DNA from: an uncultured Lachnospiraceae bacterium
Lineage (GTDB): Bacteria > Bacillota > Clostridia > Lachnospirales > Lachnospiraceae
Assembly (NCBI GenBank): GCA_947305245.1
Contig: CAMZDG010000034.1
Coordinates: forward strand, 1-32,440
DNA: 32,440 bases
Reading direction: 5' to 3'
Below, in pieces: positions 8,051-15,243 of the stretch. Positions within the stretch are counted from its first letter, which is position 1. Each line of letters starts with the position of its first letter. Made by a program: the position numbers and the translations under genes. A model generated the notes under the pieces. That model was given only the letters and a program-made list of their open reading frames with translations, was not told the origin of the DNA and made no database searches.

Positions 8051-9241
8051 ATGGACATGAAAGCATATATCGAGGAGGCGGAAAGCGCCCTCCTTCATAC
8101 TTATAATCGTTTTCAGATCGTTCTCGACAAGGGCGAGGGCGTGCATCTGTATGACGCAAATGGCAAGGAATACTTGGACTTTGTGGCAGGCATCGCCGTG
8201 TTCGCGCTGGGGTATGGCAACAAGGAATTCAATGACGCCTTGAAGAATCAGATCGACAAGCTGATCCACACCTCGAATTATTATTACAACGTGCCTGCCG
8301 TTGAGGCGGCAAAGAAGCTAAAGAAAGCATCCGGCATGGACCGTGTCTTCTTTACCAATTCCGGCGCGGAGGCCATCGAGGGTGCCATCAAGACGGCGCG
8401 CAAATATGCCTTCCTGAAGGACGGAAGGACGGATCATCAGATCATCGCCTTAGAGCATTCCTTCCACGGACGCACCATGGGCGCGCTTTCCGTGACTGGC
8501 AACCGTCATTATCGCGATGCGTTTGAGCCCATGATCGGCAACATTCGCTTTGCTGAAATGAATAACCTTCAGAGCGTGCTGGATCAGGTCAATGACAAGA
8601 CCTGTGCGATCCTTCTTGAGACCGTGCAGGGCGAGGGCGGACTTACGCCGGCGACCAAGGAATTCCTGGAGGGGATCCGCAAGGTCTGCGACGAGAAGGA
8701 CATTCTCATGATGCTGGATGAGATCCAGTGCGGCATGGGCCGTACCGGAACCATGTTCGCATGGCAGCGCTACGGTATTAAGCCCGACGTGATGACCAGC
8801 GCAAAGGCGCTTTCCTGCGGCGTGCCCATGGGTGCCTTTATGATGACGGAGAAGGTTGGTCAAAACTCCCTGGTGGCAGGCGATCACGGCACGACCTACG
8901 GCGGAAATCCGCTGGCAGGCGCGGCAGTCAATGCCGTATTCGACCAGTATGAAAAGCTTGGCATTCTGGACAATGTGAACCGCGTTGCGCCTTATCTGGA
9001 AAAGAAGCTTTATGAAGTCATGAGCCGTCACGCATGCATCAAGGAGCATCGCGGCATAGGGCTCATGCAGGGGCTTTTGTTCGAGCAGCCCGTCGGCCCC
9101 ATCATCAACCGTGCGATCGAGAAAGGACTGCTCCTGATCAACGCAGGTCCCAACATCATCCGCTTCGTGCCGCCTCTGGTGATCACGGAGAAGGAAGTGG
9201 ATCAGATGATCGAAATCTTAGAGGAATGTATCGAGGAATAA
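8051..9241 (+). CDS. argD: Acetylornithine aminotransferase
   Basis: PLP-dependent class III aminotransferase that converts N-acetylglutamate semialdehyde and glutamate to N-acetylornithine. The protein has 396 residues with family motifs in order: NSGAEAIEGA (103-112) for the PLP phosphate, HSFHGRT (136-142), the acidic LDEIQCGMGRTG (222-233) with D223 facing the pyridine nitrogen, and the Schiff-base lysine K252 in SAKALSCGVP. The start at ATG 8051 is favoured over the in-frame ATG 8024 because GGAGGA ends 6 nt before it. The stop codon is 3 nt before the next start, and the ribosome binding site of that gene lies inside the argD end, indicating coupling. Acetylornithine specificity is inferred mainly from the operon. 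Confidence 0.96.
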   Translation: MDMKAYIEEAESALLHTYNRFQIVLDKGEGVHLYDANGKEYLDFVAGIAVFALGYGNKEFNDALKNQIDKLIHTSNYYYNVPAVEAAKKLKKASGMDRVFFTNSGAEAIEGAIKTARKYAFLKDGRTDHQIIALEHSFHGRTMGALSVTGNRHYRDAFEPMIGNIRFAEMNNLQSVLDQVNDKTCAILLETVQGEGGLTPATKEFLEGIRKVCDEKDILMMLDEIQCGMGRTGTMFAWQRYGIKPDVMTSAKALSCGVPMGAFMMTEKVGQNSLVAGDHGTTYGGNPLAGAAVNAVFDQYEKLGILDNVNRVAPYLEKKLYEVMSRHACIKEHRGIGLMQGLLFEQPVGPIINRAIEKGLLLINAGPNIIRFVPPLVITEKEVDQMIEILEECIEE

Positions 9242-9244
9242 TTC

Positions 9245-10621
9245 ATGCATATCAAACGAAGACTGATCGCCATTCTTCTGACCATCGCCGTGACGGCGCT
9301 CGTGATCCAGGGAGGTAAGGGAGAGATCCGCTTTCCGGGACAAGAGGGGCAGGAGGAAGAGGCGACCTGGACCAGTAAAAAGGAGACCATCTATGTCTGG
9401 TACACGGACGCGGCGCTGGAGAGCTACGTCAACAGCGCGGCCGTGAGCTTTGGAGAGGCGGAGGGCGTCAGGGTGATCCCGGTGCTCAAGAACACCTCCA
9501 ATCTGCTTGAGGACGTCTATGATGCCACCATGGATCCGGAGAAGCAGACGCCGGATGCCTATGTCATCAATAATGATGAGCTCGGTCAGGCTTATCTTGC
9601 GGGACTTGCCACGGAGATCCAGAATCGCTCCGGCATGGTGAATGAGGGATGGTATCCCCTGACCGCACTGTCCGCCGTGACCTATCGGCTGAAGATGGTG
9701 GCATATCCATTCTATTATGAGACCAGCATCCTTGTGTATAACAAGGATTACATCGAGATGTGGGTAAGGCAGCAGGAGGACCATGCGAACCTTGTCGCAC
9801 AGGGCCTCGAGGAAGAGTCGGAGAGTGAGAACACGTGGTCGGAAAACTGCATTGACGAAAACGGCATCCCGCTGACGGTGGAGGGGCTGCTGAAATTTGC
9901 AGACACCTTTGACGCGCCGGAGGACGTGGACGGCGTCATGAAATGGGACGTCGCGGACATCTTTTATAATTATTGGATCGTGGGAAATTACCTGAACGTG
10001 GGCGGCGACTGCGGAGATGACGACACGAACGTGAACATCTACAGCGACGAGACCATGGAATGCCTTAGAACCTATCAGGAGCTGAATCAGTTCTTCTTCA
10101 TCGAGCCGGAAAGCGTGAACAGTGAGTCAGCGCTGCAGGACTTTATGGAGGGGCGGCTGGTGTTCACCATCGGCACGACGGACGTGGTGCGGCGGCTTGA
10201 GGAAGCGAAGGCAGAAGGCGTGTTCCTGTATGATTATGGCGTGGCGAAGCTTCCGGACGTCAGCGAGACCTTAAAGAGCAGAACGCTTTCCGTGACCAAC
10301 GCGCTGGCGATCAACGGATTTTCCGAGCATAAGGACCTGGCGAACCGCTTTGCGGAGTACATGACCAGGACTGCCATGGGTGATTTCTATACGAGGACGG
10401 GGAAGATGGGAACGGCGCTGCAGGCAGACCACGGTGATAAGATCCTGGCTGCCTTCCGCGAGCAGTACGCGAACAGTATCTCCCTTCCGAAGCTGATGGA
10501 GATCGGAAATTTGTGGCTTCAGCTGGAAGCATTGTACGCAAAGGTCTGGAGCGGGGAAGAGATCCTGCCGCTCGTGAGGGCATTGGAGGAACAGATTTCC
10601 ACCCAGATTGGGGAAGAGTGA
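9245..10621 (+). CDS. Membrane-anchored extracellular solute-binding protein, last gene of the arg operon
   Basis: A 458-residue protein resembling family 1 (sugar-type) ABC solute-binding proteins. It has an N-terminal hydrophobic helix (about residues 6-22), then a mature part with strand-helix stretches typical of the fold, such as TIYVWYTDAALESYV and the AYPFYYETSILVYNKDYIE segment. There is no cysteine lipobox, so the protein is probably either anchored by an uncleaved signal helix or secreted. No permease or ATPase gene is nearby. GAGGA inside the 3' end of argD serves as its ribosome binding site, 7 nt before ATG 9245, so it is made together with the arginine enzymes. It might bind an amino acid or act as a sensor, but the ligand is unknown. 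The solute-binding assignment is by overall resemblance. Confidence 0.75.
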   Translation: MHIKRRLIAILLTIAVTALVIQGGKGEIRFPGQEGQEEEATWTSKKETIYVWYTDAALESYVNSAAVSFGEAEGVRVIPVLKNTSNLLEDVYDATMDPEKQTPDAYVINNDELGQAYLAGLATEIQNRSGMVNEGWYPLTALSAVTYRLKMVAYPFYYETSILVYNKDYIEMWVRQQEDHANLVAQGLEEESESENTWSENCIDENGIPLTVEGLLKFADTFDAPEDVDGVMKWDVADIFYNYWIVGNYLNVGGDCGDDDTNVNIYSDETMECLRTYQELNQFFFIEPESVNSESALQDFMEGRLVFTIGTTDVVRRLEEAKAEGVFLYDYGVAKLPDVSETLKSRTLSVTNALAINGFSEHKDLANRFAEYMTRTAMGDFYTRTGKMGTALQADHGDKILAAFREQYANSISLPKLMEIGNLWLQLEALYAKVWSGEEILPLVRALEEQISTQIGEE

Positions 10622-10685
10622 GCCTAAAAATGCATAAAAGAAACCGGACAGGGCATACTGATCCTTGAAAGAGGGGAGGGTTGTC

Positions 10686-11117
10686 ATGGCCGGTTTTTTG
10701 ATTGCGCTTCTTTCGGGAGCGCTCATGAGCATTCAGGGGATTTTTAACACACAGGTGACGAAGGCGTCCGGGATCTGGTCCGCCAGCGCGTTCGTACAGC
10801 TGACGGCGTTCGCGGTGTGTATGGGAGCATGGTTTGGCTTGGAGCGAAAGAGTCTTTGGAAGGTGTTTTCCGTGGAGCCGAAGTATATGCTTCTCGGCGG
10901 CGTCCTCGGCGCGCTGATCACCTTTACCGTCATAAAGAGCATGGACCTTCTCGGCCCGGCCAGGGCCGTGCTCCTGATCGTGGTGGCGCAGCTGGCCGTG
11001 GCATATCTTTGCGAGTTGCTTGGCCTGTTTGAGGTGGAGCGGCAGCCCTTCGAGTGGCGAAAGGCGATCGGCATGGGCATTGCCATCCTGGGGATCATCG
11101 TATTTAAGTGGAAATAA
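10686..11117 (+). CDS. YdcZ-type DMT superfamily membrane protein
   Basis: A 143-residue protein with about five hydrophobic segments. It matches the small YdcZ / DUF606 branch of the drug-metabolite transporter superfamily, with a GALMSIQGIFNTQV start, an ITFTVIKSMDLLGPARAVLLIV centre and a GMGIAILGIIVFKWK end. The function of this branch is poorly defined; small-molecule export is the usual inference. Start ATG 10686 is preferred over an in-frame TTG at 10665 because GGGGAGGG lies 5-6 nt upstream. It follows the binding protein by 64 nt and may be the last gene of the arg transcript. The T-rich start of its coding region could pair with AAACCGG upstream, though I consider that weak. Confidence 0.82.
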   Translation: MAGFLIALLSGALMSIQGIFNTQVTKASGIWSASAFVQLTAFAVCMGAWFGLERKSLWKVFSVEPKYMLLGGVLGALITFTVIKSMDLLGPARAVLLIVVAQLAVAYLCELLGLFEVERQPFEWRKAIGMGIAILGIIVFKWK

Positions 11118-11121
11118 GGTC

Positions 11122-11150
11122 TTGTAAAGGAGGCCATTTTCGCTTACAAT
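11122..11150 (+). promoter_or_regulatory. Predicted sigma-A promoter for comEA
   Basis: TTGTAA (11122-11127) and TACAAT (11145-11150) are separated by 17 nt, giving a start near 11157. This excludes the in-frame ATG at 11152 as the translation start and supports ATG 11221. Confidence 0.6.
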
Positions 11151-11220
11151 AATGCTATCGACAAAGCGGCGTTCCATAGATCGGCAGGGCGTTATCACGC
11201 GGACGAGGAAAGCAGGATTT

Positions 11221-11889
11221 ATGGAAGGATCAAAGGAAGGGACTGTGCGAAAAGCAGTTCGAAGAAAGCAGCGGGGCCTCTACTTCGCGGGAGCGGAGAC
11301 GGCGGCCGTGCTGTTTGCGTGCGTTCTTTTTGCGGGGGCGCTCTCGGGATGTCAGGCGGACCGTGCGATGACGCTGGAGTGGAAGGAAAGCGGCGCGCAG
11401 GGCGAAGCGGGAGGCGGCGAAGACGCCAGGACGGACGGCGCGAAGGAAGGATTGCCCGGGGACGGCGCGGAGACGGTGGAAGCAAGGATCTTCGTGCATG
11501 TCTGCGGCGCGGTCAGGGATCAGGGTCTGAAGGAGCTTCCGGCGGGGAGCCGCGTATTTGATGCCCTGGAGCTGGCGGGGGGATTCGCTGAGGATGCGGA
11601 TGAGGCGGCGGTAAACCTCGCGGGATTCTTAAAGGACGGGCAACAGCTTTATTTCCCGGCCGTAGGGGAGCAGGTGCAAAGTGCCGCCGCGGAGGGGAAG
11701 CTTGACTTAAATCAGGCGGATGAAGCAGCGCTTCGAAGCCTTCCCGGCATCGGGGAGAGCCGCGCCAAGGCGATCTGCCAATATCGCAGGGAGCATGGGG
11801 ATTTCACGAAGGTGGAAGAGCTGATGCAGGTGCCGGGCATCAAGGAGGCGATCTATTTGCAGATCAAGGATCTGGTGACGGTGCAGTGA
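11221..11889 (+). CDS. comEA: ComEA-like DNA-binding competence protein with a lipobox
   Basis: ComEA binds incoming double-stranded DNA at the cell surface and passes it to the ComEC channel. This 222-residue form has a basic N-terminus, a hydrophobic helix ending in ALSGC (C44), a low-complexity linker, an SLBB-like domain (about 87-147, FVHVCGAVRDQGLKELPAGSR), and a tandem helix-hairpin-helix domain (about 160-222) with LPGIGESRAKAI and VPGIKEA hairpins. ComEA is usually anchored by a transmembrane helix, and the lipobox suggests a lipoprotein here. The start at 11221 rests on the promoter at 11122-11150. The ribosome binding site is mediocre (GAGGAA 10 nt upstream, or AGGA 3 nt upstream). 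comEC lies 3.4 kb downstream rather than directly next to it. Confidence 0.9.
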   Translation: MEGSKEGTVRKAVRRKQRGLYFAGAETAAVLFACVLFAGALSGCQADRAMTLEWKESGAQGEAGGGEDARTDGAKEGLPGDGAETVEARIFVHVCGAVRDQGLKELPAGSRVFDALELAGGFAEDADEAAVNLAGFLKDGQQLYFPAVGEQVQSAAAEGKLDLNQADEAALRSLPGIGESRAKAICQYRREHGDFTKVEELMQVPGIKEAIYLQIKDLVTVQ

Positions 11890-11986
11890 GCATCCGTGAA
11901 ATCACGGAAATGACAAAGAACGCGTAAGAAATAAAGAGTGTTCATAAATTTAAGACGGATCAAGAAGGAAAGACGAGGGAATGACA

Positions 11987-12679
11987 ATGGCAGACAAAAG
12001 AGTACTTGTCGTAGATGATGAAAAACTGATCGTAAAGGGGATCAAATTCAGCTTGGAGCAGGATGGCATGGTGGTGGACTGTGCCTATGACGGGGAGGAA
12101 GCCCTGGAGCTGGCAAAGAGCAATCAATATGACATGATCCTGCTGGACGTGATGCTTCCGAAGATCGGCGGTTTTGAGGTCTGCCAGCAGATCCGTGAGT
12201 TCTCGGACGTGCCGGTGATCATGCTGACGGCGCGCGGCGAGGACATGGACAAGATCCTCGGGCTAGAATATGGCGCGGATGATTATGTCACGAAGCCTTT
12301 TAACATTCTGGAGGTTAAGGCGAGGATCAAGGCGATCATGCGCCGGATGGATAACCGCAGTGCCGAGGCCGGTCAGGGCAAGGTGATCGAGAACGGGGAC
12401 GTAAGGCTCGATTGCGAGGGACGCCGCGCTTACATAGCTAACAGGGAGATCGGTCTCACGGCGAAGGAATTCGAGGTGCTTGAGCTTCTTATGCTCAATC
12501 CCGGCAAGGTGTATGGGCGTGAGAACCTCCTGAAGCTGATCTGGGGAACGGATTATCCCGGGGACGTCAGGACTGTTGACGTGCACGTGAGGAGACTCCG
12601 TGAGAAGATCGAGGCAAATCCCAGCGAGCCGCATTACGTCAGGACGAAGTGGGGCGTTGGTTATTATTTTCAGGGTTGA
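11987..12679 (+). CDS. OmpR/PhoB-family response regulator
   Basis: A 230-residue two-component regulator. The receiver domain (1-120) has the acidic pair D10-D11, phospho-acceptor D54 in ILLDVMLP, T81 and K103 in YVTKPF. The winged-helix DNA-binding domain (about 132-228) has the family motifs LTAKEFEVLELLM, VDVHVRRLREKI and RTKWGVGYYF. An ATG at 11981 is also in frame, but GAGGGA at 11975-11980 directly abuts it and fits ATG 11987 with 6 nt spacing. The kinase gene follows 16 nt later. The regulon is not visible. Overall form is close to WalR, PhoP or MtrA-type regulators. A perfect 7-bp dyad (TCCGTGA-AA-TCACGGA, 11893-11908) lies upstream but has no clear role. Confidence 0.95.
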   Translation: MADKRVLVVDDEKLIVKGIKFSLEQDGMVVDCAYDGEEALELAKSNQYDMILLDVMLPKIGGFEVCQQIREFSDVPVIMLTARGEDMDKILGLEYGADDYVTKPFNILEVKARIKAIMRRMDNRSAEAGQGKVIENGDVRLDCEGRRAYIANREIGLTAKEFEVLELLMLNPGKVYGRENLLKLIWGTDYPGDVRTVDVHVRRLREKIEANPSEPHYVRTKWGVGYYFQG

Positions 12680-12695
12680 TCGGAGAGGGTAGAAG

Positions 12696-14204
12696 GTGAA
12701 GCTGCCGGATTACGTGAAAGAAAACTTCAAACAGATATTGCTTTTGCGCAGCTTCCGTGCCAGAATCTGCCTTCTTGTGCTGGCGGTCGGCATTCTGACG
12801 AGCGTTATGATGCGGCATGCCATCATGTCCACCTATCAAAGACGCGCCGTGCAGCAACGCACTGAGACGGTGCAAAACCAGCTGCTCATCGTGGCAAAGC
12901 ACCTGATCAGCAACAATTATTTTGCGACCTATCGCATGCAGGAGCCAAGCATGGTCGCGTCGCGCCAGGGGATCAACGCAGAGCTGGAGACCATCTCCAA
13001 TCTGTACGGCGGCCGCGTCATGGTCATCGGAAAGAACTGCAAGGTCATTCGGGACACTTACGGCATCAGCGAGGGCAAGACCATTATCTCCGAGGAAGTG
13101 ATCCAGTGCTTCCAGGGCCAGAACATTTCCCATTATGACGAGGAACACGGATACATAGAAATGACCATCCCCATTGCTTCCACGGGGACGGACGGAAAGT
13201 CAAGCATTGTCGGCGTTATGCTGACCAGTGTTTCGGATGAGACCATCATCGAGATGATCGATCGGATGAACCGCGCGGCGATCACGTTGGAGTTCTTAAT
13301 GATCATGGGGATCGTGGTGGCGTCCGTGCTGCTCTCCGGCGTTCTGACCAGACCTTTCGGAAAGATCTCAACGGAGATACGAAAGGTGAAGGAGGGGACC
13401 AGCGAGAGGGCCATCTCGGTTCCGGATTATATCGAGACGGAGCATATCGTGGATGCCTTCAATGACCTTCTGGGAAGGATGAACGCGCTGAACGATTCCA
13501 GACAGGAGTTCGTGGCAAACGTGTCGCATGAGCTACGTACGCCGATGGCTTCCTTAAAGGTGCTGGCGGATTCGCTGCTGGCGCAGCCCGACGTGCCCGC
13601 GGAGCTCTACCGCGAATTTATGACGGACATGGCGTCGGAGATCGACCGCGAAAACCGCATCATCACGGATCTTTTGGCACTGGTGAAAATGGATAAGACC
13701 TCACAGGACCTCAACATTGTAGCGCTCAACGTCAATGACCTGGCAGAGCTGACGCTAAAGCGTCTCCGCCCCATCGCCAGAAAGAAGGACGTGGAGGTGA
13801 CCTATGAGAGTATGCGTCCCGTGATCGCTGAGGTGGACGAGGTGAAGATGACCCTGATCATGACGAACCTGGTGGAAAATGCCATCAAGTATAATCGGGA
13901 GCATGGCTGGGTGAAGGTGGTATTGGACGCGGATCACCAGTATTTTACGCTGCAGGTCAGCGATTCGGGCATTGGCATTCCGGAAGAGGACCTGCCGCAC
14001 GTCTATGAGAGATTCTATCGGGCAGACAAGTCGCATTCGCGTGAGATCGGCGGAACGGGACTTGGACTGGCCATCACAAAGAGCGCCGTTCTCCTGCACA
14101 GAGGTTCCATCAGCGTGACCAGCAAGCTAGGAGAGGGCAGTACCTTTACGGTGAAGATCCCGCTGAATTACATTGCGCCGGCAAAGACGGCGGAAAGACG
14201 ATAG
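12696..14204 (+). CDS. HAMP-containing sensor histidine kinase; GTG start
   Basis: About 502 residues. Two membrane helices (24-40 and about 197-217) enclose an extracellular sensor of some 155 residues that I do not recognise by motif. A HAMP linker (about 218-270), a HisKA domain with H277 in VSHELRTP, and a HATPase_c domain with N box NLVENAIKYN (390-399), DSGIGIP (422-428) and GGTGLGLAI (451-459) follow. It presumably phosphorylates the regulator encoded 16 nt upstream. The GTG start is supported by GGAGAGGG 6 nt before it. The architecture matches WalK, PhoR or MtrB kinases but lacks an obvious PAS domain. The GerMN lipoprotein begins 19 nt downstream, making a three-gene unit. Confidence 0.95.
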   Translation: MKLPDYVKENFKQILLLRSFRARICLLVLAVGILTSVMMRHAIMSTYQRRAVQQRTETVQNQLLIVAKHLISNNYFATYRMQEPSMVASRQGINAELETISNLYGGRVMVIGKNCKVIRDTYGISEGKTIISEEVIQCFQGQNISHYDEEHGYIEMTIPIASTGTDGKSSIVGVMLTSVSDETIIEMIDRMNRAAITLEFLMIMGIVVASVLLSGVLTRPFGKISTEIRKVKEGTSERAISVPDYIETEHIVDAFNDLLGRMNALNDSRQEFVANVSHELRTPMASLKVLADSLLAQPDVPAELYREFMTDMASEIDRENRIITDLLALVKMDKTSQDLNIVALNVNDLAELTLKRLRPIARKKDVEVTYESMRPVIAEVDEVKMTLIMTNLVENAIKYNREHGWVKVVLDADHQYFTLQVSDSGIGIPEEDLPHVYERFYRADKSHSREIGGTGLGLAITKSAVLLHRGSISVTSKLGEGSTFTVKIPLNYIAPAKTAERR

Positions 14205-14223
14205 CATCGTCGGGGAGAGAAAT

Positions 14224-15192
14224 TTGAAACGCATGGCTGAAGGGAAACAGAAAGGAAGAAGAGTGCTTGCCGCACTGATGCTCGCGGCAGGTCTCCTTTT
14301 GATGCTTTCCGCCTGCGGGGAGACGGAAAGACATGAAGGGCCCACGGTGCAGGTGAATTATGTCTCGAACACAGAGACGAAGGTGGAGATCCGCGAGGTG
14401 GACAAGCCGGTCGGATCCACGGAGGAGCAGATCAAGATCCTCATGGCGTATTTGTCAGCGGTCCCGGAAAAGCTGACCTACAAGGCGCCGCTGGCGATGG
14501 GGTTCGAGGTGCTGGGCGTGGAGTATCAGGACGGGAGCCTGGTGCTGAACATGGATGAAAACTATTCTAAGCTGAGTTCTACGACGGAGGTTTTAGTGCG
14601 CGCTGCCATCGTAAGGACCCTTCTGCAGGCAGACGGCGTGAACCGCGTACAGATTTTGGTGAACGGAAGCACGCTGATCGACGGCGCGGGAGATTCCGTG
14701 AACTGGATGACGGCGGATCAGTTCATCCATAATGACGGGAGCGAGATCAATTCCTATGAGCAGGTGCGAGTGAAGCTTTATTTCGCGAATGAGGAAGGAG
14801 ACCGGCTGATCGCGGCGTATCGTGAAAAGTTTTACTCCACGAACACGCCCCTGGAGAGATTCGTGGTGGATGAGATCCTGTCTGGTCCCAGCGGAAAGAT
14901 CGCGGGATTGTATGCGACGGTCAGCCCGGACACGAAGATCCTCAGCGTTATGTCAAAGGATGGGATCGTCTACGTAAACTTTGATTCGAATTTTTTGAAC
15001 GTGGTGGGAAACGTCACGACGGAGGTGGCGATCTATTCCATCGTCAATTCCTTGACGGAGCTTCCTAACGTGCATCATGTTCAGATCCTGGTGAATGGTG
15101 AGATCCCGGACATATTCACGCAGGCCACCTTTGAGAAGAACATGGACCTGGTGACTACGCTGGAGCAGACATCGGAGTCGGCCGGCCAGTGA
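14224..15192 (+). CDS. Lipoprotein with two GerMN domains
   Basis: A 322-residue lipoprotein. A basic N-terminus and hydrophobic helix end in LLMLSAC. Two GerMN (sporulation/germination) repeats follow, roughly residues 40-160 and 170-300, each ending with the same VQILVNG stretch (VNRVQILVNGSTL and VHHVQILVNGEIP) after a VxNxD-type strand. The TTG at 14224 sits about 4 nt after GGGGAGAGA and gives MKRMAEGKQKG; ATG 14233, three codons later, is the alternative. GerMN lipoproteins occur in GerM of spore formers and in LpqB, the partner of the MtrAB two-component system in actinobacteria. Its place directly after a kinase suggests it modulates sensing at the membrane. That role is inferred by analogy. 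Confidence 0.85.
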   Translation: MKRMAEGKQKGRRVLAALMLAAGLLLMLSACGETERHEGPTVQVNYVSNTETKVEIREVDKPVGSTEEQIKILMAYLSAVPEKLTYKAPLAMGFEVLGVEYQDGSLVLNMDENYSKLSSTTEVLVRAAIVRTLLQADGVNRVQILVNGSTLIDGAGDSVNWMTADQFIHNDGSEINSYEQVRVKLYFANEEGDRLIAAYREKFYSTNTPLERFVVDEILSGPSGKIAGLYATVSPDTKILSVMSKDGIVYVNFDSNFLNVVGNVTTEVAIYSIVNSLTELPNVHHVQILVNGEIPDIFTQATFEKNMDLVTTLEQTSESAGQ

Positions 15193-15243
15193 GGAAACAG
15201 GAGACTTCATCAGTTTTGAATACTATGGAAGGGAGATGCGAGT

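Noticed and set aside
10643..10700. AAACCGG pairing with CCGGTTTTTT across the YdcZ-type start as an attenuator
   Set aside because: The stem is only 7 bp with a loop of more than 40 nt, and the T-run is explained by codons for the hydrophobic N-terminus.
11893..11908. Perfect dyad TCCGTGA-AA-TCACGGA after comEA
   Set aside because: No T-run follows, so it is not a clear terminator, and with a single copy it cannot be assigned as an operator.
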